Under the pieces are notes generated by a model. The model saw only the letters and a program-made list of their open reading frames with translations. It searched no databases and was not told where the DNA came from. Of a stretch of 64,000 bases of DNA, positions 20,170-29,099 are shown piece by piece; position 1 is the stretch's first letter, and every line of letters begins with the position of its first letter. The stretch is from Lysinibacillus sp. SGAir0095. Its GTDB lineage: Bacteria; Bacillota; Bacilli; Bacillales_A; Planococcaceae. Made by a program: the position numbers and the translations under genes. The stretch covers positions 3,672,001 through 3,736,000 of the forward strand of contig NZ_CP028083.1 in assembly GCF_005491425.1 (NCBI RefSeq), given 5' to 3'.

Positions 20170-22020
20170 ATGAAACCGATGCTCTTAACATCAGCAGAAA
20201 CTGCACCAACTGGTGATGATTGGATATACGAAGTAAAATATGATGGTTTTCGATGTATTTTAAAATGGGATTCAGATGGCATAACTTTAATTAGTCGAAA
20301 TGATAAAGAATTGACCGATTACTTCCCTGAAATCATTCATTACTGCGAAAACATAGTAGATAGAATTTCTCCCCATTTCCCCCTCATTTTAGATGGTGAG
20401 ATTGTTTATTTACAGAATGACTACAAAAGTGATTTTTCAACTGTGCAATCCAGAGGAAGAATGCGTACTAAAAAAACGATTGTTGAATCCAGCGAAAAGT
20501 ACCCTTGTAACTTTATAGCCTTTGATTTACTTCAAATAAATGGTGAAGATATTACACAAGCAGCACTTGAGAAGCGAAAACAAAAACTTCTCACATTATT
20601 TAAAAACGTTCAGTTACCCCTTTCTCCCTTCTACAAGAATAGAGGAAATCTCCAATTAGTGGCGGTGTTTCATGATAGTAATCGACTATGGGATAAAATA
20701 AAAGAATGGAACGGCGAAGGGCTAATCGCCAAAAAAAGTAGCAGTCTGTGGGAGAGTGGCAAAAGGTCAAGTCTGTGGTTAAAGGTGAAAAATTGGCGCA
20801 TCGTGACAATTATTCTGACTGTTTTCGATCAAACAAATGGTTATTTTAATGGTGCAGTTTTTTCTGGAGAAGAATTGGTAGAAATCACTACGTTCCGTCA
20901 CGGGCTTACGGATGAAGAGATGCAAACCCTTGCAAAGTTTTTTCAAACGAACGGTACGAAAACCTCCCCTACAACCTGGACACTTCCTCCATCCATTTGT
21001 GTTGATGTAGCTTGTATTGATTTCGATGGAAAAAAGCTTCGCGAACCGCGCTTTGAAGCATTCCGGTTTGACGTTCCCTCATCTAGCGCTACCTGGAAAA
21101 GGATGTTAAGAGGGCTAACGCCAATACCTGAGAAAGTAGAAATTACTCACCCTGATAAGCCTGTTTGGCCAGCAGTCGGCTTGGAGAAGGATGATTATAT
21201 TTACTATCTTCAGGAAGTGGCACCTTTCTTTTTATCATTTTTGAAAAATCGTCTACTTACATCCATCAGGTTTCCTCATGGTGTGCCGGGTGAAAGTTTT
21301 TATCAGAAAAATGCACCTGATTATACGCCTAGCTTTATCAACACAAGTATGGAGGAAGATATTGAATATATCGTATGCAATGATATGAGGACCTTATTGT
21401 GGTTAGGAAATCAACTGGTAATCGAATTTCATATCCCCTTTAAAACAATCGATACAACATGTCCTACAGAAATTGTATTTGACTTGGATCCACCTTCAGT
21501 GGATGAATTTTCATTAGCTATTGAAGCTGCGCTATATATGAAAGCGATATTTGATAAATTCAATCTACAATCCTTTATCAAAACCTCCGGGGGTAAAGGT
21601 TTGCAAATTTATATCCCACTTCCAAGAGATCGGTTTACGTTTGATGAAACAAGAATTTTTACAGAGTTTGTGTGCCGCTTTTTAGTAGAACAAAATCCAA
21701 AATGGTTTACCATAGAACGCATGAAAAAAAATCGAGGAAACCGTTTATATTTAGATTACATTCAGCATGCTGAAGGAAAAACGATTGTTAGTCCCTATTC
21801 CCCAAGAGGAAATGAGACTGGCTTAATAGCAACCCCTTTGGAATGGCATGAAGTAACAAGTACTCTGACTCCCAAAAAATTCACTATCCCAGCTGTTTTG
21901 GATCGCATTAAAAAGAAGGGCGATTTATTCAATGATTTCTATAAAGTCGGAGAAAACCAACCCTTTGAAGCTGTACTTACTACGTTAAAGGAACTCATGA
22001 AAAAAAATAAGGAGAGCTAA
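20170..22020 (+). CDS. ligD: ATP-dependent DNA ligase D (ligase-polymerase)
   Basis: About 616 aa. N-terminal ATP-dependent ligase (residues 1 to about 300; active-site Lys23 in EVKYDGFR, then DGEIVY, EGLIAKK, WLKVK), then a primase-polymerase domain (about 325-610; HPDKPVWP, acidic pair in FDLDPPS, SGGKGLQIY). No 3'-phosphoesterase domain, as in B. subtilis LigD (about 611 aa). It repairs double-strand breaks with Ku, in Bacillus mainly in spores. ATG at 20170 is chosen with GAGG 8 nt upstream; the ATG at 20149 lacks a ribosome-binding site. Confidence 0.96.
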   Translation: MKPMLLTSAETAPTGDDWIYEVKYDGFRCILKWDSDGITLISRNDKELTDYFPEIIHYCENIVDRISPHFPLILDGEIVYLQNDYKSDFSTVQSRGRMRTKKTIVESSEKYPCNFIAFDLLQINGEDITQAALEKRKQKLLTLFKNVQLPLSPFYKNRGNLQLVAVFHDSNRLWDKIKEWNGEGLIAKKSSSLWESGKRSSLWLKVKNWRIVTIILTVFDQTNGYFNGAVFSGEELVEITTFRHGLTDEEMQTLAKFFQTNGTKTSPTTWTLPPSICVDVACIDFDGKKLREPRFEAFRFDVPSSSATWKRMLRGLTPIPEKVEITHPDKPVWPAVGLEKDDYIYYLQEVAPFFLSFLKNRLLTSIRFPHGVPGESFYQKNAPDYTPSFINTSMEEDIEYIVCNDMRTLLWLGNQLVIEFHIPFKTIDTTCPTEIVFDLDPPSVDEFSLAIEAALYMKAIFDKFNLQSFIKTSGGKGLQIYIPLPRDRFTFDETRIFTEFVCRFLVEQNPKWFTIERMKKNRGNRLYLDYIQHAEGKTIVSPYSPRGNETGLIATPLEWHEVTSTLTPKKFTIPAVLDRIKKKGDLFNDFYKVGENQPFEAVLTTLKELMKKNKES

Positions 22021-22031
22021 GGATTTTAACA

Positions 22032-22076
22032 GATGAAGGACTTTGGTGGCGTATGTTCATTTTTGTCCTTCATCAT
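22032..22076 (+). terminator. Terminator of ligD
   Basis: GATGAAGGAC / GTCCTTCATC inverted repeat with a long loop and CATTTTT after it. A second GAAGGAC follows at about 22082, so pairing could shift. Confidence 0.6.
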
Positions 22077-22120
22077 TTTTATGAAGGACACTTTTATGGA
22101 ACTCCTCATCCTTTTTACTT

Positions 22121-22918
22121 TCATCCTTCAGACGTTTTAACAGCAGTAAACGCCCTTCCTTTTGTTGCTCGATTCTTCCCTCTAAAATACTGGGAACATA
22201 GAATAATTACAATCATCAAATCAATTGCGTCTCCACCGTAATACATCAGCATTCCACCTAGCTGTGCATCTGCAGTTTCAACTCCAACAGGTGGATTTGC
22301 ATAGATCCATTTTGACAATATACTATGGGCTGCCATCGCAATAATTAGAACAATTGCCCTTAACTGAAAGCTTGTCCGATGAGACGTCACTTCTATATAA
22401 ATCATAGAAAGAGTAAAAACATAACCTGCCAAAAATACATGGACATGAACTAGGATATGAAGCAAACTGGATGAATGCATTGCAGTATATAAATCCGTTG
22501 AATATAGAATCCACAGTCCGCCTGCATTGAGTATACTCGCAATAATCGGATGGGTAATCCATTGAACATACCCACTTTTTAACACTTTGCTCAAAAATCT
22601 ACCCCACACAACTGGAACACTTCTTAATAGGAGTGTCATGGGTGCTGAGAGAACGATTAATAGCGGACCAAACATGCCTAATAAAAGATGGGTAATCATG
22701 TGGGCTGCAAAACTCACATGGGCTTTCTCAGCAATTGGCCCGATGATACTTAAAGAAACTGAAATAGTGCCCATTATCCAAAAGACAATACGGGCTATGG
22801 GCCATTTTTTATGTGTTTTATTTGTCATGAAAACAAAGACAATATAGCTGATTATAAATAACAGCAACCAAACATAAACCAATGAATTCAGGATACTAAC
22901 ACCTTCATGATTATGCAT
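22121..22918 (-). CDS. CtaG-like cytochrome c oxidase assembly membrane protein
   Basis: About 265 aa, about seven membrane spans, caa3_CtaG family. Conserved histidines occur in the membrane segments (AAHMITHLLLGMFGPLL, SSLLHILVHVHVFLAGY, AAHSILSKWIY), likely metal or haem linked. ATG at 22918 (GGAG 7 nt upstream) overlaps the stop of the DUF2243 gene by 8 nt (ATGCATAA), so translation is coupled. It is not in a ctaCDEF operon here; the CtaG/DUF2243 pairing suggests a separate copper or oxidase-related function. Specific role is inference. Confidence 0.85.
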   Translation of the reverse strand: MHNHEGVSILNSLVYVWLLLFIISYIVFVFMTNKTHKKWPIARIVFWIMGTISVSLSIIGPIAEKAHVSFAAHMITHLLLGMFGPLLIVLSAPMTLLLRSVPVVWGRFLSKVLKSGYVQWITHPIIASILNAGGLWILYSTDLYTAMHSSSLLHILVHVHVFLAGYVFTLSMIYIEVTSHRTSFQLRAIVLIIAMAAHSILSKWIYANPPVGVETADAQLGGMLMYYGGDAIDLMIVIILCSQYFRGKNRATKGRAFTAVKTSEG

Positions 22919-23393
22919 GATGCTTCTCCGCATTCTTCTTTAACTCAGGAGATTTTTTCTGCATCAATAGAATCAATCCGACAACAATCATACAGCAAGC
23001 AATCACGTTCCATACAATATCGTAGTAAATGACCTCTACATCGTAACGAATCTGGTGTAGGCGCATTAGTTTATGCTGAATGATCCCGTCATAAAGTTGA
23101 AATAGTCCCGCACCTAAAATTGCCGCCCCAACCCATCGTTTTATATTCCATACTTTTCTTTTACGTATATCCGCTAACATAAAGAGTCCAACTACTGTAG
23201 CAAACCAACTGAATGCATGAAAAAGCCCATCCGAAATCAGACCAATACTTGTTGTAGATTTATCATAAAAATGATGCCAATGTAACAGTTGATGGAAGAC
23301 TGCTTCGTCTATAAAAGCAACTAACCCCAATCCAAATAAAACACCTGACCAAAAATTGAAAGGCTCATCTTGACTATTTTTTCTCTTTTCCAT
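22911..23393 (-). CDS. DUF2243 membrane protein
   Basis: About 160 aa, four membrane spans. Family motifs: GLVAFIDEAVFHQLLHWHHFYD (about 23-44), SDGLFHAF and GAGLFQLYDGIIQHKLMRLHQIR, rich in His/Asp inside the membrane plane. Function unknown. ATG at 23393 is preferred (AAGG 9 nt upstream); GTG at 23402 overlaps that site. First gene of a two-gene operon with the CtaG-like protein. Confidence 0.85.
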   Translation of the reverse strand: MEKRKNSQDEPFNFWSGVLFGLGLVAFIDEAVFHQLLHWHHFYDKSTTSIGLISDGLFHAFSWFATVVGLFMLADIRKRKVWNIKRWVGAAILGAGLFQLYDGIIQHKLMRLHQIRYDVEVIYYDIVWNVIACCMIVVGLILLMQKKSPELKKNAEKHHA

Positions 23394-23482
23394 TCCATTC
23401 ACCCTTAAGTTTAGTTATACCTATCTTTCCCATTCTACCCATGTATGAAGAAAGCTAAAAGTTACGAACTTATATTAAAAAG

Positions 23483-23738
23483 TAGAGGCTGAGACATAAG
23501 TAGCAATCTCAAGAAAGTTAGCGCAAATCTATACTAAGAATTTGATACTTTCATCATTGATTGAAGTGTAGGGTCGACTCCTGCGGGAATAGCACGAAGC
23601 CCGAGACTACAGGATCTGGCCGCGCCCGTGAAAAAGCGTACCCGGAACGGAAAATCAATTTCCACCACACCGAAAAAACACCATTTTTCTACTTGAGAAA
23701 AATGGTGTTTTTGGGTTTTGTCCCAGCCTCTTCAAAAA
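23483..23738. repeat. Dispersed Bacillales-type intergenic repeat, degenerate copy
   Basis: About 250 bp bounded by inverted ends AGAGGCTGAGAC (about 23483) and GTCCCAGCCTCT (about 23720-23732). The core reads GACTCCTGCGGGAATAGC, ACGAAGCCCGAGAC and GCGTACCCGGAACGGAAA, recognisable from memory as an intergenic element repeated many times in Bacillus and Planococcaceae genomes, here with changes such as ACAGGATCTGG where copies I know are more symmetrical. It ends with a strong hairpin AAAACACCATTTTTCT / AGAAAAATGGTGTTTT (about 23686-23713), so it may also end czcD-side or DUF2243-side transcription. No protein is encoded. Confidence 0.7.
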
Positions 23739-23743
23739 AACGA

Positions 23744-24700
23744 TTAATGGTGATGGTGGTGATGATTACTATCATGGTCATTTTTGCATAGAATGGAATT
23801 TTCATGAGCATGCTCAGAATCCTCCATTTGGACAGTTATATGACCGATTCCAAGATGGAGTAAATCATGCTCGATTGATTTCAACAGCTTTTGACATTGT
23901 TGTATTGTCATGTCTTCAGTAACCACTGCGTGACAAGAAAGTGCATTTTGACCACTCGTAATGCTCCATACATGTAAATCATGAATATTAAGTATGCCTG
24001 GTTTATTTTCAAACACATTAATAATTTCATCGATCTGAATATTGCTCGGTGCACCTTCCATTAATACATGTATAGAATCCTTTGTAACCCGAATTCCACT
24101 TACAATAACAATTAGAGCAACGATTACACTAGCAAGTGGATCTGCAAAGCTCCAGCCAAAGAACATAATAAGAAGTGCTGCAATAATTGCTCCAACTGAT
24201 CCCAGCATATCCCCGATAACATGTAAAAAAGCTGCTCGTAAGTTTAAGTTTTCTTTAGTATCTGCACCGCGCATTAAAATCCATGCCACAAGTATATTAA
24301 CCAGTAACCCAACAATGGCAATGACTAGCATACCTGAGGACGTAATTTCTGGCGGATTTGTAAAGCGTTCAATCGCTTCATAGAAAATAAAAATAGCTAC
24401 TAGAATTAAAGTTACACCATTAAATACTGCAGCTAAAATTTCAAAACGTTTGTACCCGAAGGTTTTACTGTAGCTTGCAGTCTTTTCACCAAATTTAAAA
24501 GCAAGAACCCCTACCCCTAAAGAAATTGCATCACTTAACATATGTCCTGCATCTGACAATAGGGCCAGACTATTGGTTAAGAACCCACCTATTACTTCTA
24601 CAATCATAAAGGAAGCTATAATAAAAAATGCAATTGTTAATGTTTTTTTGTTTGCTCCATGGGTATGATTATGATGTGCGTGATCATGTCCGTGTCCCAT
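23744..24700 (-). CDS. czcD: Cation diffusion facilitator, CzcD-like Zn/Cd/Co exporter
   Basis: 318 aa, six membrane spans and a cytoplasmic metal-binding tail. The membrane transport site is visible as LLSDAGHMLSDA (TM2) and HVIGDMLGSV (TM5). Both termini are His-rich (GHGHDHAHHNHTHG at the start, six His at the end), likely a metal buffer. It exports divalent metals in exchange for protons. AAAGGGGG lies 7 nt before the ATG. It follows the ArsR-type czrA on the same strand, with a palindrome in the gap that suggests its own CzrA-controlled promoter. Confidence 0.94.
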   Translation of the reverse strand: MGHGHDHAHHNHTHGANKKTLTIAFFIIASFMIVEVIGGFLTNSLALLSDAGHMLSDAISLGVGVLAFKFGEKTASYSKTFGYKRFEILAAVFNGVTLILVAIFIFYEAIERFTNPPEITSSGMLVIAIVGLLVNILVAWILMRGADTKENLNLRAAFLHVIGDMLGSVGAIIAALLIMFFGWSFADPLASVIVALIVIVSGIRVTKDSIHVLMEGAPSNIQIDEIINVFENKPGILNIHDLHVWSITSGQNALSCHAVVTEDMTIQQCQKLLKSIEHDLLHLGIGHITVQMEDSEHAHENSILCKNDHDSNHHHHHH

Positions 24701-24728
24701 TTAAGTACCCCCTTTCGTTATATATTAG

Positions 24729-24742
24729 TATATGTGCATATA
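24729..24742. promoter_or_regulatory. Candidate CzrA operator in front of czcD
   Basis: Palindrome TATATGTGCATATA in the 74-bp czrA-czcD gap. Its half-site TATATG resembles the czrA upstream operator. Binding is inference. Confidence 0.45.
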
Positions 24743-24774
24743 GTAATATTGGTTATCTTTGAAAATTAAACCGT

Positions 24775-25092
24775 TTAACTGTGCTTAGCATGCTCAATTG
24801 TTTGTTTAAGCATATGGATAACGTGCTCATCATCATAAGAATAAAACAGGGATGTACCCTCTCGTCTATATTTTACCAATCGCAAATTTTTCAAAAATCT
24901 AAGCTGATGTGAAACCGTTGATTGTCTTAAATCAAGAGATTCTGCTATATCATTGACCGAATGTTCTTTATGGAATAATAAATTTAATATACGTATTCGA
25001 GTTGGATCGCTTAATGCCTTAAAAGTTTGAGAAACAAGAAATAATGTCTCCTCATCTAAGTCGTAAGGATGTTCATTTATTTGCTCTTCCAA
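24775..25092 (-). CDS. czrA: ArsR/SmtB-family metal repressor, CzrA-like
   Basis: 105 aa winged-helix repressor. Recognition region [20 protein letters not shown]. All four alpha-5 zinc ligands of Staphylococcus aureus CzrA are present in the same spacing: Asp88, His90, His101 and His104 (DDEH ... EHAKH). This predicts a Zn/Co sensor that releases DNA when loaded. TTG start at 25092 with AGGAGG 7 nt upstream. It heads the czrA-czcD operon and is preceded by an 18-bp perfect palindrome, so autorepression is likely. Confidence 0.93.
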   Translation of the reverse strand: MEEQINEHPYDLDEETLFLVSQTFKALSDPTRIRILNLLFHKEHSVNDIAESLDLRQSTVSHQLRFLKNLRLVKYRREGTSLFYSYDDEHVIHMLKQTIEHAKHS

Positions 25093-25106
25093 TTTAGCTC
25101 CTCCTT

Positions 25107-25138
25107 ATATATATGATTATATATTCATATATGAATAT
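25107..25138. promoter_or_regulatory. CzrA operator/promoter of czrA
   Basis: Perfect 18-bp palindrome ATATTCATA-TATGAATAT at 25121-25138, followed by further TATATATGATTATA-like sequence just upstream of the ribosome-binding site. SmtB/CzrA operators are AT-rich repeats with TGAA-type half sites, which fits. Confidence 0.65.
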
Positions 25139-25218
25139 TGTAAGCAAAATAGTCCTCTTTGTCTAGAAATATATGTAAGATAATTTGACGAACAGCAACT
25201 TCGATTCTATGTCTCCAG

Positions 25219-25259
25219 TAAAAAAAGAGCCGGCAATTCTAAAATGCCAGCTCTTTTAT
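25219..25259 (-). terminator. Terminator of the SLH-protein gene
   Basis: AAAAGAGC-GGCA / TGCC-GCTCTTTT stem, 5 nt after the stop, with T-rich tail on the minus strand. Confidence 0.88.
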
Positions 25260-25263
25260 TTAA

Positions 25264-27495
25264 TCAATAGTATCTATAACTATTACCACTTTCATAAATA
25301 TTATGTGCTAATTGAATTGTGGATACAGCCAGTTCAGCATAAGTAACTGATTTTTTCGGATAAAATAATCCTTTTTCTGATGGAAGAATTTCAAGTGCAT
25401 CCGCTAATGCAACATACCCAGGGTAGGCTACATCTTTTGCATCTTTGATTCCCTTAAGCTGATAAATACCACTATGTTTTGCAGCTTGATCTAAACCTAG
25501 TGCTTTTATATACCATAGTGCCAGTTCTTCACGAGTAATATGATCAGAAGACTTAAACTCCTTTTTCTCAGCATCCAAAATACCCAGCGAAACAGCACGT
25601 TCAACTACCTGATAATATTGATTATCCGGGGAAATATCTTCGAAAGTTTGATGAGCCTCTTCGTCTTGTGGATACTCTCCCCCATAGAATGAAGAAATTG
25701 ATCTAATAAGAACCTTTAAGGCCTCTCCTCTTGTCACAGACTTCTCTGCATTGAACTTGCTATCTTCAACCTCTAAAATATTGTTTTGAATTAGGTAATT
25801 TAACTCTTCTCCTGCTGTGTCATGAGTTACAATCGGGTACTCTTTTACACCAAATGGGCTTGTCCACTCGCCACTTTTCGCGTCTAGAGAAGTGGAGGAT
25901 TTATCGTTAAAGATAGGGCTATATACTAGCGAATAGTGCTTTGTTTCGTCTTGGTGGTTTTCTTTTACATACTGTAACTTCAGACTAAGTGCTTCATCGA
26001 AGATCTTTTCCACTTTTTCTTTCGATAAAATGTCTTCAGTTGTTGGCCATTCTTCAACTTCCAGCTCATTCACATATAGATTATTCAATGACCCATCAGA
26101 ATCAATACCAATACTTATATCATTTCCTGCTACAACAATATTATTAATGATTCTAGGGAATGAGAAATTATAGACACCATATTCTTCGTCGATATATGGT
26201 TCAGCAATAGGTTTGATGTATTCATGCAAAGAAGAAGGTACCCATTCTTTTAGGTAGCTAATCGCTTGAGACAATGCTTCACTACTAGTTAACTTCTTGT
26301 CATTATTTGGTTTTTCACCAATCTCACTTAAAACATCATTTTTAACGCTAAAATAATGGATGATCTCACCTGTTTGTTTATCTAATTCTATGCTTGTCCC
26401 ATATCCACCATTTCGATATTCATAGGAGTAACTAATACTGATTATTTCTTTACCATCTCGAGTTATTCTTTCTTCAATACTATCCAATCTTAACTTAATC
26501 TTATCCGAATCAATCGTTAACAATTTTTTAGCGATTTCTTTTGCATCTTCAACTGTTATTGCCTCTTGTCTTGGCTTTAAAGGTTGCTGCACTAGTTTTT
26601 CCACCTTTGGGTTTTGTGGAAGATTCTCTGCAAAGCCATTATTCGTTAACCATTGGCCAGTTAAAGCATTAATACCTGAATACTGAGTTACCGGTGCATA
26701 TACCAGCTGTACATTATTTTTATCTGTTCTGTAGTCATAGTTTACTTGGTATTGTAATTGAAGATTCAAATTTTCTTTGAATTTACTTAAGACGTCTTTT
26801 TCACTTACTAGCTTCTCTGCTTTCTCAAAGGTATTTTTGCCATTGCTCGGTGAGTATTGATAATACTGTACAATATCTCCATTTCCTAGAACGACCACAT
26901 CTATTCTTTGATCAGCAATTTCAATTTTATTTTCGGTATTGATAAATGAGAAATAATAATGAATCGGCTCTGTTAATACTTGATTTGAATAGTAGTAATA
27001 ATATTCACTATTATTCTTATCCAGCTGATACTGCTTGCCGTTAGAAAACTTCTTAACAAAGTTCTGTGCTAGATCTTGCGCTTCTTCCTTCGTTATTTTT
27101 GCTGGAAAAAGTGCTTCTTTTTTGTCAGTTGGTTCAAAATGGAAACTCTCTAATTCTAGGTTGTCTCCTATAAAAGTGGCATTTCCGAATAATTCCTTAC
27201 CTTGAATTAACTTTGAAAAGCTTAAATCATATCTAACGGTTTCATCTTCCGGATAATAGTGACCAGAGCTAAGATGAAAATCACTTGTTGATAAAGAATC
27301 AAATTTTTTCGGAAATAGCTCTTTAAACTTTTTAATTACTTGGTTTTTCGATACATTATTATCCGTAGAAGCAACTTGAATTTGTAAATTTTTAGCGGAT
27401 GGTTGTTCCAGAGTTTCAGCATTTCCTACAGACATCATTCCAAAAGACATTGCTAACGTTAAAACGGGAATTCCAACTTTATTTAACTTTACCAA
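25264..27495 (-). CDS. Secreted S-layer-homology protein with YcdB/YcdC repeats
   Basis: About 743 aa. Signal peptide at the N-terminus (hydrophobic VGIPVLTLAMSFGMMSVGNA, cleavage after NA). Two copies of a YcdB/YcdC (PepSY-like) region follow (about 35-290 and 300-550), each with ITKEEAQDLA- or TVEDAKEIAKKLL-type helices and a LDKQTGEII or LDAKSGEW hairpin. Then come about three SLH domains (about 565-743; SVTRGEALKVLIRSI, HITREELALWYIKALGL, SVTYAELAVSTIQLA), which bind secondary cell-wall polysaccharide. TTG at 27495 is chosen because AGGAGG sits 6 nt upstream; the ATG at 27510 would place that ribosome-binding site inside the gene. Function beyond wall attachment is unknown. Confidence 0.88.
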   Translation of the reverse strand: MVKLNKVGIPVLTLAMSFGMMSVGNAETLEQPSAKNLQIQVASTDNNVSKNQVIKKFKELFPKKFDSLSTSDFHLSSGHYYPEDETVRYDLSFSKLIQGKELFGNATFIGDNLELESFHFEPTDKKEALFPAKITKEEAQDLAQNFVKKFSNGKQYQLDKNNSEYYYYYSNQVLTEPIHYYFSFINTENKIEIADQRIDVVVLGNGDIVQYYQYSPSNGKNTFEKAEKLVSEKDVLSKFKENLNLQLQYQVNYDYRTDKNNVQLVYAPVTQYSGINALTGQWLTNNGFAENLPQNPKVEKLVQQPLKPRQEAITVEDAKEIAKKLLTIDSDKIKLRLDSIEERITRDGKEIISISYSYEYRNGGYGTSIELDKQTGEIIHYFSVKNDVLSEIGEKPNNDKKLTSSEALSQAISYLKEWVPSSLHEYIKPIAEPYIDEEYGVYNFSFPRIINNIVVAGNDISIGIDSDGSLNNLYVNELEVEEWPTTEDILSKEKVEKIFDEALSLKLQYVKENHQDETKHYSLVYSPIFNDKSSTSLDAKSGEWTSPFGVKEYPIVTHDTAGEELNYLIQNNILEVEDSKFNAEKSVTRGEALKVLIRSISSFYGGEYPQDEEAHQTFEDISPDNQYYQVVERAVSLGILDAEKKEFKSSDHITREELALWYIKALGLDQAAKHSGIYQLKGIKDAKDVAYPGYVALADALEILPSEKGLFYPKKSVTYAELAVSTIQLAHNIYESGNSYRYY

Positions 27496-27608
27496 AATAT
27501 TCCTCCTCATCTGTTATACCAAATATTGTAATACAAAAGATATAGATTAAAAATAGGAATTTCTATTTATCTTATTTTTTCTCCATTGTAATAATATTTT
27601 TTTTCGCA

Positions 27609-27643
27609 TAAAAAAAGGGCAGTTTTACTTTTACTGCCCTTTT
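27609..27643 (-). terminator. Terminator of the GH18 gene
   Basis: AAAAGGGCAGT / ACTGCCCTTTT stem, short loop, about 40 nt after the stop. Confidence 0.88.
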
Positions 27644-27682
27644 ACATATTCAATAATTATTTATGATTACAGTAAATCCATC

Positions 27683-28972
27683 TTAACGCTTCACAACGTT
27701 GAAATTCTCACCAATTAATAACCAATTCTGAGGAAATGAGAATCCAAGCTTCCAGTAGCTAATCCCTCGTAAGTTTAATCGTTTCATAAGATTAAACTTC
27801 GCCTGGATAGATCGTGCATCTTCAAACCATACTTTATGAGCTTTTCCCTCATTATCCACATAGTTAAAGTGTGGGGCTTGTGCAGTATAATCATATTCGA
27901 TTACAGCGTTATTTGTTCTTGCCAACTCAATCGCTCTTTGGGGACTTACAGCTCTGGCATACTGGCCACCCTGAACAAAAGGGAGTGTCCAATTATAGCC
28001 ATATAAATTCTGGCCCATCATAATCTTATTTGCTGGCATTTCTGTTAAAGCATACTGGAGAACCTCTTCTACCTGCGGAATAGGTGAAACCGGCATTGGC
28101 GGTCCACCCGAGTAGCCCCACTCATAAGTCATGAGTACCGAGAAGTCCACTATTTCTCCGTGCGCTCGATAATCATGGGCCTCGTACCATTGTCCAGCCT
28201 GCTCGGCACTTGTTTTTGGCGCTAATGCAGTCGAAACTAAGAACCCTTCCCCGTGTAAGTAATCTACAGCTTTTCTTAAAAAATTATTATAGGCTTGGCG
28301 TTGATCACCTGGAAGAAATTCAAAATCAAAGTGAATATCTGATACACTACCTATTCTTCGAGCTTCCTCAACGATGTTCTCTAGCAATACTTCTTGTACA
28401 GCTGTGCTTTGCAAAATAGCTCTACCCAGCTCACCACTGAACTGACCATTCTCTAAATTGGAAACTACCATCATTAATGAAGCTCCAGCTTCTCTCGCTG
28501 TTTCCGGTATCCCTTCAATTGGAAGAGGGTCAAGGCTTCCATCTCTTCTCGCCTCATAACTAAACGGTGCTAAATACGTTAAAAATGGCCCCACTTCTCT
28601 TGCTTCATTTAATAATTCCTGACTAACTGTATCACCGATCGGTTCAATATAAATATTGACTTCTGCACTTCTTTTTTGCATTGGTGGGATATACAACCGT
28701 GTCCCTACTCTTAAAGGTGTGTTTACATTAATGCCATTGATTTGGGCTAGATTGCTCGCACTTGTACCAAAGCGTTGAGCTATTGAGTAGAGCGTATCCC
28801 CTTGTTGCACCCAATAAAAACTACCGGTAATTGGAATAACAATTGCTTGCCCTACGACCAAGTTTCCGGGTTCGTCTAATTGATTAGCTTGTATGATCCT
28901 TTCTGCTGTAGTGTTATATGCTTGTGCGATTCCAAAAAGCGACTGGCCAGGCTGGATCACATGAATTTGAAT
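27683..28972 (-). CDS. sleL: LysM-GH18 N-acetylglucosaminidase, YaaH/SleL-like spore cortex-lytic type
   Basis: About 429 aa. Two N-terminal LysM domains (QPGQSLFGIAQAYNTT and QQGDTLYSIAQRFGTS) bind peptidoglycan; a GH18 barrel follows (about 105-425) with the catalytic strand SDIHFDFEFLPG, whose Glu is the acid. It resembles B. subtilis YaaH (427 aa), which acts on cortex fragments in germination; there is no signal peptide, as in that family. Start: the first canonical codon is GTG at 28960, 16 nt from the only ribosome-binding site GGAGG. An in-frame ATT at 28972 lies 7 nt from GGAGG and gives the start (M)QIHVIQPGQSL, the usual LysM opening. I use the ATT start; if wrong, the gene begins at 28960. 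Confidence 0.85.
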   Translation of the reverse strand: MQIHVIQPGQSLFGIAQAYNTTAERIIQANQLDEPGNLVVGQAIVIPITGSFYWVQQGDTLYSIAQRFGTSASNLAQINGINVNTPLRVGTRLYIPPMQKRSAEVNIYIEPIGDTVSQELLNEAREVGPFLTYLAPFSYEARRDGSLDPLPIEGIPETAREAGASLMMVVSNLENGQFSGELGRAILQSTAVQEVLLENIVEEARRIGSVSDIHFDFEFLPGDQRQAYNNFLRKAVDYLHGEGFLVSTALAPKTSAEQAGQWYEAHDYRAHGEIVDFSVLMTYEWGYSGGPPMPVSPIPQVEEVLQYALTEMPANKIMMGQNLYGYNWTLPFVQGGQYARAVSPQRAIELARTNNAVIEYDYTAQAPHFNYVDNEGKAHKVWFEDARSIQAKFNLMKRLNLRGISYWKLGFSFPQNWLLIGENFNVVKR

Positions 28973-29059
28973 TTCGTTTCCTCCCTTTTATCGTTCATGG
29001 TAATTACACCTAGTATTTTATGTTTCTATTACTTCTTACATAACAGGACTTCACAAAAA

Positions 29060-29093
29060 AATCCCTATTTATAGTCAGAGCTACAAATAGGGA
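29060..29093 (-). terminator. Terminator of the YkuI-like gene
   Basis: ATCCCTATTT / AAATAGGGAT stem with T7 on the minus strand, 7 nt after the stop at 29100. Its T-side arm recurs at 30463-30483. Confidence 0.88.
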
Positions 29094-29099
29094 TCGTGA

